NCBI RefSeq assembly: GCF_026626745.1
Contig: NZ_JAPNJW010000002.1
Coordinates: 4,550,151 to 4,614,150 of the forward strand
Direction of reading: 5' to 3'
From: Nannocystis sp. RBIL2
GTDB taxonomy: Bacteria > Myxococcota_A > Polyangia > Nannocystales > Nannocystaceae
Length of the DNA stretch: 64,000 nucleotides
Part shown: positions 49,324-58,173 of the stretch, piece by piece
Position numbering within the stretch: position 1 is the first letter of the stretch
Layout: each line of letters opens with the position of its first letter
Notes under the pieces: model-generated
What the model saw: only the letters and a program-made list of their open reading frames with translations
Database searches by the model: none
Told to the model about the DNA's origin: nothing
Program-made: the position numbers and the translations under genes

Positions 49324-49884
49324 CGCCGCCGAGGTGTACCAGGCCCGCCCGCCCCGGCAAAGCGCCTTGAAGCCGCCGGAACCGGCCGCCGCTGCGGCAA
49401 CGAAGTAGCGGCCCGCCCCGAGCGACGGCCAGCCCCCGCTCCGCCTTCCCGACTCGAAGGTCCTACCCGTCGACCCGCCCCCGTGATGAACCTCGGGCTC
49501 GGTGAACCGGTCGCGGGGGCGATGCGGGATCGCTGCACCCCCGAGCCGAGCCCATCACGCACGGTCTCGTCTGCCACGCCCCGGCCCATCGCCCAGCACC
49601 CGACGGATCCTTCGGATCGTCCCGAGCGCCCAACCTGTCCCTCGAGACATCACGACCTGTCCCCGGAGACATCCCCCGACCCCCCCCTCGTGCGCCTCGG
49701 GCCATCCCCCGGGCAACCTTGTCTTTATTAAAATGTCCCTGGAGACAGGCTGCCTGAGCACCCGCCGCGTCCCCGGCGCGGCGCGTCTGCGCGCCTCCGG
49801 CCCCCGGGCCGGCTGGCTCTGCCGTTGCCCCCGCCCGCACCTGCGCGGGCTGACCGCCGGGGGCGGGCCGGCTAGAGTCGTCGC
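49324..49884. other. Divergent intergenic region with three TGTCCC elements
   Basis: About 560 bases between the ECF sigma gene and a lipoprotein gene. It contains TGTCCCTCGAGACA (49636), TGTCCCCGGAGACA (49658) and TGTCCCTGGAGACA (49734), the last after a short AT-rich stretch (TCTTTATTAAAATG). No supported gene. The elements are not at a convergent junction here. Confidence 0.5.
49636..49747. repeat. Three TGTCCC...GAGACA elements
   Basis: Three 14-base elements share TGTCCC and GAGACA with variable centres; the first two are 22 bases apart. Stems are imperfect (C-A mismatch inside TGTC/GACA). They belong to the palindrome family but lie in a divergent region, an exception to the 3'-junction pattern. 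Confidence 0.55.
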
Positions 49885-50847
49885 ATGCGTCCGATTGGCT
49901 TACTGCTGTGCGTCTCGGCCTGCACCCTCGACAACCCGGCCTTCCGCGTCACCGACACCGAGGGCGGCAGCGCCAGCTCCGCCGCGAGCGCCGACCCGAC
50001 GCGGCCGACCAGCACGACGAACGGCTCGACCACCGCGAGCAGCGACGCCTCGGGCTCGACCACCGACGAGCCGGCCACCACTGCCTCCGGGACCTCCGCC
50101 AACGTCAGCGACAGCGCCGTCACCACGGAACCGCCGGCGACCTCGAGCACCACCGACGAGACCACCACGACGACGACCACCACCGACCCGCAGCCGATGA
50201 CCGCCACCGGCGACACTACCGGCCCGGTGTCGTGCGGCCTCATCGACGTGATCCCGCCGCTGCTCGCGCTGGGCCTCCTCGACGAGAATCAGACGCCCAC
50301 CCCGGAGAACTGCGCGGCGTGGCAGGGCAAGGAGTTCGCCGGCAAGCTCGAGGCCACTCTCGGCGGCTTCAAGGTCCTGGAGCACCAGGACTGCCCGTCG
50401 ATCGACGTCCCGGCCGACGGCTTCAAGTTCGACATCTCGCTGCCCGATGTCCCGTCGCACAACTCCGAGTGCGTCAAGCTGCGCTTCGCCGTCCACCCGG
50501 GCACGTGCCTCGTCTCCTTCGTCACCGTCACGCACGGGACCATGCCTGTCCTCACGGGCAGCTTCGGCCGCCACGAGTTCGAGCCGCCGTTCGTGCCGCA
50601 ATACGAGCTGACCGACACCTGCGGCGCCTGCCCGGGCTGCTGCGCACCCGGCCCCGACCCCGGCACCTACGACGTCAAGATGGACGACAAGCCGGTCGTC
50701 GAGGGCGGCAACCTGCCGTTCGAGCACCAGAGCAAGCAGCACCTGTTCTACAACGTGCGCGCGCACGTCCACGGGCCCGAGTGCCTCGACAAGCCCAGCC
50801 CCGCGGACTGGCTGCACTTCGACTGGGTCGTGCTGCGCCTCGAGTGA
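49885..50847 (+). CDS. Lipoprotein with Thr linker
   Basis: 320 residues from ATG 49885. Lipobox L-L-L-C-V-S-A-C (Cys13). A linker of about 90 residues is Thr, Ser and Ala-rich. The C-terminal domain of about 210 residues starts C-G-L-I-D-V-I-P-P-L-L and contains F-K-F-D-I-S-L-P-D-V-P, L-R-F-A-V-H-P-G-T-C, C-G-A-C-P-G-C-C and W-L-H-F-D-W-V-V-L-R. It looks like a beta-rich domain with a Cys cluster that might bind metal. No family recognised. It converges on the M48 gene with a 21-base gap and no palindrome. Confidence 0.8.
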   Translation: MRPIGLLLCVSACTLDNPAFRVTDTEGGSASSAASADPTRPTSTTNGSTTASSDASGSTTDEPATTASGTSANVSDSAVTTEPPATSSTTDETTTTTTTTDPQPMTATGDTTGPVSCGLIDVIPPLLALGLLDENQTPTPENCAAWQGKEFAGKLEATLGGFKVLEHQDCPSIDVPADGFKFDISLPDVPSHNSECVKLRFAVHPGTCLVSFVTVTHGTMPVLTGSFGRHEFEPPFVPQYELTDTCGACPGCCAPGPDPGTYDVKMDDKPVVEGGNLPFEHQSKQHLFYNVRAHVHGPECLDKPSPADWLHFDWVVLRLE

Positions 50848-50868
50848 GGCGCAGCAGCGCGGCGCGCC

Positions 50869-52113
50869 TCAATCGATCGGGTGCATCGCCCCGCGGATCG
50901 TCTGGTGCACCACCTGCGCGCCGACCTCGAGCCGGCGAGCGATGTCCTCCATCACGTGGAGCTCCTCGTCGCTGACCGAGCCGTCGGCGGCGGCGACGAT
51001 CGTGAGGTGCTGGATCAGCTGGGCGCGGTTGCGCAGCGGCACCTCGAGGGCGGCCTGGATCCGCCCGTCCAAATCGCCGAGCAGCTTGGGCACGTCGGTC
51101 GGCTCGTCGGCGTGGTCCGAGCCGAGCAGGCGCCCCAGCGCCTCGAGCTCCGACGCCTCGACCCCGCCCGACGCGGCCGCCACCGCCAGGCCCGCGGTGT
51201 AGAGCAGCCGTCGCAGCGTGTCCGAGGTCTGGTTCTTCTCCTCGAGGTACGACGGCTCCATCAGCTGCAGGTCGCGCTCGATCACCTGCTCGACGTCCTC
51301 CAGCTGCCACGCGCTGTCGGTGCTGCGGCCCAGCGCCTGCAGGTACGGCTCCGAGCGGCTGAACGCCCACACCGCGCGCACGCGCACCGGGTTGTATGGG
51401 TGCGTGCTGAAGCAGTCGAGGGTGTCCTCGTCGTACTCCTTCTCGCGCGCCTCCGGGGCCGAGGCCAGGCTCTCGACCTGACGGGCGAAGGTCGCCAGGT
51501 CGGGCCGCACGCGCTCGCTGGCCATGCCGCTGGCGAGTTTAAAAAAGCCGCTGGCGGCCGCCTCCGGGTCGCCGGCGCACAGCAGGCCGATGCGGTCGGC
51601 CGACAGCTCGGCGCTGCGGCACCACGCGTACAGCCGCAGCGACGTCGGCCGCGAGACGAACGGGATCCCCAGCTCCTCGATGGTCGCAGTGATCGGCATC
51701 GGCAGGCCGTAGTGGTCGAACACCGCGTGGCCGAGCTCGTGGCCGATCACGAACCGCAGCTCGGCCGGCGTGAACGCCTCGAGCAGCCGGCTCGACAGCG
51801 TCAACACCGTCGGGCCCTTGACCTCGCGGTAGCAGGTCGCGTTGAACTGGTGCTCGGGCGTCACGTACACCTCGACCGGCGACTCGTAGCCGAGCATCTC
51901 CTTGCACTGCGCCACGGTGTCGGCGATCTCCGGCGACATCGACCGCGTCAGCCGCAGCGTCGAGCTCAGCAGGTTGCGCCGGTAGCCGTAGCCCTTGCCG
52001 CCGCGCCACTCGCGGAGCTTGGCCAGGGCCTTGCGCACCCCGAAGTCCTGCATCACCTCGTCGCGCAGCTGCTGCTCGCGCCGGACCTGGAACTGCCGCG
52101 GATCAATGCGCAT
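50869..52113 (-). CDS. M48-type metallopeptidase with TerB-like tail
   Basis: 414 residues from ATG 52113, with GAGAGGTG upstream. A zinc peptidase motif H-E-L-G-H (His125, Glu126, His129) and a downstream glutamate in S-A-E-L-S-A-D-R-I-G (third ligand) identify an M48-family catalytic domain. The C-terminal 120 residues (A-S-E-L-E-A-L-G-R-L-L-G ... T-I-V-A-A-A-D-G-S-V-S-D-E-E) look like a TerB/DjlA-type helical domain, which in tellurite-resistance systems binds metal or membranes. No membrane segment is obvious, unlike HtpX. The gene just upstream encodes another TerB protein, so the pair may work together. Confidence 0.85.
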   Translation of the reverse strand: MRIDPRQFQVRREQQLRDEVMQDFGVRKALAKLREWRGGKGYGYRRNLLSSTLRLTRSMSPEIADTVAQCKEMLGYESPVEVYVTPEHQFNATCYREVKGPTVLTLSSRLLEAFTPAELRFVIGHELGHAVFDHYGLPMPITATIEELGIPFVSRPTSLRLYAWCRSAELSADRIGLLCAGDPEAAASGFFKLASGMASERVRPDLATFARQVESLASAPEAREKEYDEDTLDCFSTHPYNPVRVRAVWAFSRSEPYLQALGRSTDSAWQLEDVEQVIERDLQLMEPSYLEEKNQTSDTLRRLLYTAGLAVAAASGGVEASELEALGRLLGSDHADEPTDVPKLLGDLDGRIQAALEVPLRNRAQLIQHLTIVAAADGSVSDEELHVMEDIARRLEVGAQVVHQTIRGAMHPID

Positions 52114-52213
52114 CACTTCACCTCTCGCGTCACACCTGTCTACACGCACGAAGCGCGCCGCCCGGACCGCCTGTCGGCCCCGGGTCGGCGCGCCGCGCTA
52201 CTCGCTCACGCCA

Positions 52214-52654
52214 TTACGCGCGGGCATACTTGAGCGTCAACACCTCGAGGATCTTGGTCGCCAGGGCGTCCTCGACGTTGAGCACGCGCTGCATCGCCTC
52301 GAGCATCGCGTCCTCTTGCTCGTCGACGTCGCCGCTCGACATCGCGATGTCCGCCGCCAGCAGGTACGCCTTGTTCTTGACCAGCTGCGACGACAGGTCG
52401 CCGAGCGCCTTGACCGAGTCCTTCAGGTTGGGGAAGCGCTTCAGGATCTTCACCGCCTCCTGATACACGTCGCCGAACTCCTTGCCCTCGAACTCGGGCA
52501 GCTGGGCGAAGTAGCTCTCGACGGTGGGCAGCTCCGCCTCGTCGAAGCTCCCGTCGGCGCCGCACATCAGCAGCATCCCGTGGAGCAAGAGGGCGTCGTC
52601 GGTGGGCTTCTTCTGCGGCGTCACCTTGCCGGTCAGTTTGGACAGCAGACCCAT
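52214..52654 (-). CDS. TerB-family protein
   Basis: 146 residues from ATG 52654, with AAGGAG eight bases upstream. It begins M-G-L-L-S-K-L and contains L-L-L-H-G-M-L-L-M-C-G-A-D-G-S-F-D-E-A-E-L, the TerB helical pattern with an acidic loop, then L-A-A-D-I-A-M-S-S-G-D-V-D-E-Q-E and I-L-E-V-L-T-L-K-Y. It is 100 bases upstream of, and on the same strand as, the M48-TerB gene. TerB proteins bind metal ions and appear in stress-response membrane complexes. Confidence 0.85.
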   Translation of the reverse strand: MGLLSKLTGKVTPQKKPTDDALLLHGMLLMCGADGSFDEAELPTVESYFAQLPEFEGKEFGDVYQEAVKILKRFPNLKDSVKALGDLSSQLVKNKAYLLAADIAMSSGDVDEQEDAMLEAMQRVLNVEDALATKILEVLTLKYARA

Positions 52655-53648
52655 GTAGTCACTCCTTGATCCCGCAGCGCGGGCGCAGGAAGTGTCGGCG
52701 AGGCGACCGCCGCGTACAAGGGTTTCCCGGCGCCGCCGCGCCGCTCGCCTGATTTCCGCCAGAACGTCGTTATCAGGCCCATGCGGCGGCTTCTCGGTGC
52801 TCCGGGCCGGACCCGGCGCGGGCGGCCGTCCCCACGGCTGCCGCAGCGACCCGCCGCAAAACCGCGTATCGCCGCGGCCTCGCCCCGACCTCTGCACACG
52901 CAACGACCCGCCGACCGGGCGCAGATCTCGCCCGCGGACGAAGGTCCGCGGCGCGACCCACCTCGCGGAGCACCGGCGGCCAGGCCCCGCCTCGTCAACC
53001 CGGCCGGCCCGCCGCGGACCCACGAGAGCGGCCACCCGGGCGACCTGCACGAACTCCTCTCCAGAAGCGACCGCCGAACCGCCCACGCGCGCCCTCGCGG
53101 TCGTGGCCGCGCGCCGCCGGCGGTGGCGCACTCGACGCCCGCGGCTGCGTAAGCATCCGTTCATCTTTCTCGGCTCGCTGTCGCCGGTCGCAGCGGCCGC
53201 CTTCGCTAGCTTGGTCGCGCCGCGGAGCCGCGCATGGCCCGGGCGGCCGCCACGTCGCCTGGCAGCCGCGGGCCCACGCGCCGGCCGAGGTGACGCATGG
53301 GCCAGTCGCTCGCACCTCGTCGCCTTGTCCTCGCGTACTCGACCTGGACACGATTTCGGCCAGCGTTTGCGGCGCCGTCGGCCTCGCTCGGGCGCGGAGC
53401 GCCGCGCGCTCATTCTGCCAGCGACGACGCGGCGACCGACACTCGGCGGTACGCCGCGCAGCGGCCCGGATCGCGGCTGCTAAGGGGTATGAAGCTGCGC
53501 GCGGCGGACGGTGAATTCTTCGTCATGCGCTCGTGCCCGGCCCTGTCTGTGGGCACGCTCGAGTCCACGGACGCCGTCCGAGGCGCGCCGTATTTGGCCG
53601 GCGAACATCGTTGGATTCGTCACCGCTCGGCCAGGGAGACCCTCGACA
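52655..53648. other. Long divergent intergenic region
   Basis: About 990 bases between the TerB gene and dabA. Open frames on both strands are Arg/Pro/Ala-rich and do not resemble proteins. No repeat, RNA gene or promoter was recognised with confidence. The dabA frame stays open upstream to about 53511, but homology starts at 53649. Confidence 0.4.
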
Positions 53649-56600
53649 ATGACCACATCAGACGCCGCGCTCGCGCACGGCCCCCGCGATCGCCTTCGTC
53701 ACGCGCTCGAGCGGGCGGCTCAATGGTTGCCGATCCAGGCCCCGCTCGAGGTCTTCGTCCACAACAACCTGCTGGTCGCGTTCCAGCACCTGCCGTTCCA
53801 TCAGGCGATGCTGGCCGCGCGCCGCAAGCTCGGCGTGCGCGGCTACTTCCCCGAGGATCGCTACCGCCAGGAGCACGCCGCCGGCCGGATCACCGAGGCC
53901 GACCTCGACGCGGTGTTCGCCGACGAGCCGCTGTCCGACGAGCCGCTGGTCCCCGGCTTCCCGTCGGCGCGCGCGGTGGCCCGCACCGTCACCCGCTACA
54001 GCATCGGCGCCGAGACGCCGGCCGACCTGCACTGGAAGATCGTCGAGGAGCAGGCGACCACTTATTTCGCCGCCGACACCGGCGACGACGCTCGCAACGC
54101 CATCCTCGCCGCCACCTCCGACTGGCTGCAGCCGCAGCTCGCCCACCTGCAAGGCCACGAGGCCGAGCTCGCGGCGCACATCGTCGGCCGCCCGCCGTTC
54201 CGCACGCCGATGGCCGAGCTGACGGCCCTGCTCGGCGACCGCCTGCACGCGGCGGCGTTCGCCGAGCGCCGCGAGCCGGTGGCAGTGCGCGCGCTGTGGA
54301 CCGCCTGCGTCGACGCCTGCGCCCACTACGCCGGCATGCCGGTGATCGGCGCGCGCAAGCTGTGGACCCACCGCGAGCTGCTGCGCGCCTGCAGCGACAT
54401 CGACGCCAACGACCTGGTGCACCCGGTGCTGATCCCGCTGTGCGCGGCGTTCCTCGACCGCGGTCAGTCGCACTGGTCGATGCCGGACCGCGGCGCCGGG
54501 TTCTTCCTCGCGTGGCTGCGGATCAAGCAGGCCGGCGTGTCGATCCGCCCGAGCTGGCTGGTCGGGGCCGACAAGCGGATGAAGGACTGGCAAGCCCGCG
54601 GCGTGACTGCCGAGGACGCCGCGCTCGAGCTGCTGGCGGAGCTCGGCGTCGAGCCCGACGAGTACGAGGCCTACGTCGAGCGCACCCTGCTGCAGCTGCC
54701 CGGCTGGTCCGGCATGTTCCACCGCCTGGGGCACGCGCCGGGCCCGATCGGCCGCTCGCGCGCCAAGGTCGAGCTGCTCGACTTCCTCGCGGTGCGCCTC
54801 GCGCTCGACCTGTTCGCCTTCCGCGACATCGCCCGCCAGGTCGGGCACGACGGCCCGGCCGCGCAGATCCGCCGCTTCTGCGCCCGCCTGCCGCAGATCG
54901 CCCCGCCCTCCGTCCGCGGCCCGCACGACACCGCCTGGCCGCTGTTCCAGCTGGCCCAGCACGCCGGCATCGGCGCGCCGACGATCCGCGCCGCCGGCCG
55001 CGGCGAGATCGACACCCTCGTCGCGTTCCTCGACCGCCACGACGACATGACCCGCATGCGCCTGTGGCACGAGGCCTACGAGCGCCACTACCGGGTCTCG
55101 CTGCTCGACGCGGTGGCGGCCAACGCCCGCGTGGCCTGCATGCCGAAGGTCGCGCCGCGGTTCCAGGTGATGCTGTGCCTCGACGACCGCTTCGAGTCGT
55201 CGCGCCGCTACCTCGAGGAGATCTCGCCGGAGGTCGAGACCTACGGCGGCCCGGGCTTCTTCGGCGTGGCGTTCGCCTACCAGGGCATCGACGACCCGCG
55301 CACCTTCCCGCTGTGCCCGGTGATCGTCACCCCGCAGCACCGCATCGACGAGGTCGTGCTGACGCAGCAGTTCGACCTCGCTCAGCTGCGCAAGCAACGG
55401 CTGCAGCGGATCGCCCGCGCGCGCGAGCTGTTCGGCCGGGCCTCGCGCTCGCTGTGGCTCGGCCTGCTCGTCAGCATCGTCACCGGCGTGTTCTCGGTGG
55501 TGCCGCTGCTGCTGTCGATCTTCGCCCCGCGCACCGCCGGGCGCCTGCGCCAGACGCTGCGCAAGAAGATCCTGCCGGAGCCGAAGACCCGCCTCACGCC
55601 GGCGCGCATCGGCCTCGACAAGGCCCCGGGCGAGGACCTGCTGCCCGGCTTCTCGGTCGACGAGATGGCCGCCCGCGTCGCCTCGCTGCTCGAGAACCTC
55701 GGCATGACGAAGCGCTTCGGCAAGCTGATCGTCGCCCTCGGCCACGACACCTCGTCGGTCAACAACCCGCTGCTGGCCGCCTACTCGTGCGCCGCCTGCG
55801 GCGGCCGCAGCGGCGGGCCCAACGCGCGCTACCTGGCCCACATCGGCAACCGCCCCGACGTGCGCGAGCGGCTGGCCGAGCGCGGCATCGTCATCCCGCC
55901 CGACTCCGTGTTCGTCGCCGGGGTCTACGACACCTGCGCCGAAGCGATCGCGTGGATCGACGAGGACCTGCTGCCGGCCTCGGCCCGCAGCGAGCTCGCC
56001 GACCTCAAGGTGATCCTCGACGAGATGTGCCGCCGCAACGCGATCGAGCGGGCCCGCCGGTTCGTGACCGCGCCGAAGCTCAGCGGCCCCGAGGCGGCGA
56101 AGCGGCACGTCGAGGCCCGCGCGGTCGACCTCGGCGAGCCGCGCGCCGAGCTCGGCCACGCCACCTGCGCCTGCAGCATCGTCGGCCGGCGCGAGCTGAC
56201 CTACGGCCTGTTCCTCGACCGCCGCTGCCTGCTGATCTCCTACGACCCCACGCAGGACCCCGACCACAAGATCCTCGAGCGCACCCTCGCCGCCACCTCG
56301 CCGGTCGGCGCCGGCATCGCCCTCGACTACTACTGCTCGAGCGTCGACCCCGAGAAGCTCGGCTCCGGCACCAAGCTGCCGCACAACGTCACCGCCCTGG
56401 CCGGGGTGATGAACGGCTCGTCGAGCGACCTGCGGACCGGCCTGCCGACCCAGGCGACCGAGATGCACGAGCCGATGCGCCTCGAGGTGATCGTCGAGGC
56501 CACGCCCGAGGTGCTGCAGGACATCCTCACCCGCCAGGCCGCGGTCGCCGAGCTGGTGCTGAACGAGTGGGTGCGGGTCACCGCGATCCACCCCGACACC

Positions 56601-56765
56601 CGCGAGATGTGGACCTTCGACGCCCGCTTCGGCTTCCGCAAGTACGCGCCGAACCCGGCCCCGCTGCCGGTGGTCGCCCGCTCCGAGGACTGGTGCGCCG
56701 GCCGCGTCGACTGCCTGGCGCCGGCCCGCGTCGTCACACCCAACGAGGTGAAGCATGCTCCCTGA
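53649..56765 (+). CDS. dabA: DabA, inorganic-carbon transporter subunit (formerly DUF2309)
   Basis: 1038 residues from ATG 53649; a slightly longer frame exists. DabA is a carbonic-anhydrase-like cytoplasmic/peripheral subunit that, with a NuoL-type partner, takes up CO2 or bicarbonate. The zinc-site residues are visible: Cys510 and Asp512 (M-L-C-L-D-D-R), His699 (L-G-H-D-T) and Cys714 (Y-S-C-A-A-C-G). The His-to-Cys spacing of 15 and Cys-to-Asp spacing of 2 agree with those of the characterised Halothiobacillus DabA. Early markers are P-L-E-V-F-V-H-N-N and F-Q-H-L-P-F. Its end overlaps the next gene by 11 bases, so translation is coupled. Confidence 0.95.
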   Translation: MTTSDAALAHGPRDRLRHALERAAQWLPIQAPLEVFVHNNLLVAFQHLPFHQAMLAARRKLGVRGYFPEDRYRQEHAAGRITEADLDAVFADEPLSDEPLVPGFPSARAVARTVTRYSIGAETPADLHWKIVEEQATTYFAADTGDDARNAILAATSDWLQPQLAHLQGHEAELAAHIVGRPPFRTPMAELTALLGDRLHAAAFAERREPVAVRALWTACVDACAHYAGMPVIGARKLWTHRELLRACSDIDANDLVHPVLIPLCAAFLDRGQSHWSMPDRGAGFFLAWLRIKQAGVSIRPSWLVGADKRMKDWQARGVTAEDAALELLAELGVEPDEYEAYVERTLLQLPGWSGMFHRLGHAPGPIGRSRAKVELLDFLAVRLALDLFAFRDIARQVGHDGPAAQIRRFCARLPQIAPPSVRGPHDTAWPLFQLAQHAGIGAPTIRAAGRGEIDTLVAFLDRHDDMTRMRLWHEAYERHYRVSLLDAVAANARVACMPKVAPRFQVMLCLDDRFESSRRYLEEISPEVETYGGPGFFGVAFAYQGIDDPRTFPLCPVIVTPQHRIDEVVLTQQFDLAQLRKQRLQRIARARELFGRASRSLWLGLLVSIVTGVFSVVPLLLSIFAPRTAGRLRQTLRKKILPEPKTRLTPARIGLDKAPGEDLLPGFSVDEMAARVASLLENLGMTKRFGKLIVALGHDTSSVNNPLLAAYSCAACGGRSGGPNARYLAHIGNRPDVRERLAERGIVIPPDSVFVAGVYDTCAEAIAWIDEDLLPASARSELADLKVILDEMCRRNAIERARRFVTAPKLSGPEAAKRHVEARAVDLGEPRAELGHATCACSIVGRRELTYGLFLDRRCLLISYDPTQDPDHKILERTLAATSPVGAGIALDYYCSSVDPEKLGSGTKLPHNVTALAGVMNGSSSDLRTGLPTQATEMHEPMRLEVIVEATPEVLQDILTRQAAVAELVLNEWVRVTAIHPDTREMWTFDARFGFRKYAPNPAPLPVVARSEDWCAGRVDCLAPARVVTPNEVKHAP

Positions 56766-58173
56766 TCTGCTGTCCGCCGGCTTCGCCCTGGCGCCGGTGT
56801 GGCCGGCGCTGGCGGCGATCCTGATCGCCCTGCTACTGCTGCCGCGCACCCGCCCGTCGGAGCGCCTGGTCGCCCGCATCACCACCGCCGCGGTGTGGCT
56901 CAGCCTCGTCAGCGCCGCCTGCGGGGTCCTGCTGCACCTGTCCCATGGGCCAGTCGATTACCGGCTCGGCAATTGGTACGACGCCGCCGAGTACAGCTTC
57001 CCGCTGGTCATGCTGTTCGACGGCCTGTCGGCGGCGATGTCGGCGTTCGTCGCCCTCATCGTCCTGACGACGGTGCGGTTCTCGGTCACCTACCTCCACC
57101 GCGAGCCCGGCTTCATCCGCTTCTTCGTGCTCACCCTGTTCTTCGCCGCCGGCATGCAATTGCTGGTTCTGGCCGGCAGCGTCGAGCTGCTGTTCATCGG
57201 CTGGGAGTTCGTCGGTCTCAGCTCGGTGCTGCTGGTCGCCTTCTTCCACGAGCGGGCCATGCCGGTGCAGGCGGCCCTGCGCGTGCTCGTCACCTACCGC
57301 GTGTGCGACATCGGCCTGCTGCTCGGCGCCGTCGGCCTGCACCACTGGCTCGGCACCACCGTGTGGGTCGACATCTTCGCCGCGCTGCCGCGCCACAGCG
57401 GCACGGCGGCCGGCCTGGCGGTCGCGCTGGCGCTGGTGTTCGCGGCCATGGGCAAGTCGGCGCAGTTCCCGGTCGGCGGCTGGCTGCCGCGGGCGATGGA
57501 GGGCCCGACCGCCTCGTCCGCGGTGTTCTACGGCAGCCTCTCGGTCCACGCCGGCGTGTTCCTGCTGCTGCGCGCGGCCCCGCTGATCGAGCAGTCGCTG
57601 ACGGCGCGGATCGTCCTGGTCGTGGTCGGCCTCGTGACCGCCGTGATCGCCGCGCTGAGCAGCCAGGTCAGCGCCGACGCCAAGTCGGCGGTGGCCCACG
57701 CGACCGCCAGCCAGGTCGGCCTGATGTTCGTCGAGTGCGGCCTCGGCTTCTACACCCTCGCCACGATCCACCTGATCGCCCACGCCACCCTGCGCTACTA
57801 CCAGTTCCTGCGCACGCCCACGGCCCTTCACGACGCGCTGTGGCAGCAGGCCGCGCTCGGCCGCACCGACTCCGACGAGGCCGCCGCCCGCTGGGAGGGC
57901 GTGGCCCTGGTCCGCCGCCGCGCGCTCTACCGCCTCGCGCTCGAGCGGTTCGCGGTCGAGCCCGCGCTCGACCGCCTCGTCACCCGCCCGATCATGAACC
58001 TCTCGCGCCTGCTCGACCGCCTCGAGGGCGGCCTCCTGGCCCTGCACGGCCGCCAGCCCGAGGCCGGCACCGGCGCGCCGCTGCCGGTCATGGCGCCCGA
58101 CCTGAACGGCGCCATCGCCCCGCCCTCGCCCGTCCTCGCGCCCGACATGCCCGCGCCGGAGGCCCGCACATGA
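56755..58173 (+). CDS. dabB: DabB-type NADH dehydrogenase-like membrane subunit (NuoL-like)
   Basis: 472 residues from ATG 56755. About 12 hydrophobic segments and the proton-channel region typical of NuoL/MrpA (M-L-F-D-G-L-S-A-A-M-S, V-E-L-L-F-I-G-W-E-F-V-G-L-S-S, F-A-A-M-G-K-S-A-Q-F-P-V-G-G-W-L-P-R-A-M-E-G-P-T, H-A-G-V-F-L). The conserved Glu of W-E-F-V-G and Lys of G-K-S-A-Q are channel residues in complex I. It lies between dabA and a second such protein, with an ATGA overlap to the latter. The C-terminal part after about residue 370 is a hydrophilic tail ending in Pro-rich sequence. Confidence 0.93.
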   Translation: MLPDLLSAGFALAPVWPALAAILIALLLLPRTRPSERLVARITTAAVWLSLVSAACGVLLHLSHGPVDYRLGNWYDAAEYSFPLVMLFDGLSAAMSAFVALIVLTTVRFSVTYLHREPGFIRFFVLTLFFAAGMQLLVLAGSVELLFIGWEFVGLSSVLLVAFFHERAMPVQAALRVLVTYRVCDIGLLLGAVGLHHWLGTTVWVDIFAALPRHSGTAAGLAVALALVFAAMGKSAQFPVGGWLPRAMEGPTASSAVFYGSLSVHAGVFLLLRAAPLIEQSLTARIVLVVVGLVTAVIAALSSQVSADAKSAVAHATASQVGLMFVECGLGFYTLATIHLIAHATLRYYQFLRTPTALHDALWQQAALGRTDSDEAAARWEGVALVRRRALYRLALERFAVEPALDRLVTRPIMNLSRLLDRLEGGLLALHGRQPEAGTGAPLPVMAPDLNGAIAPPSPVLAPDMPAPEART

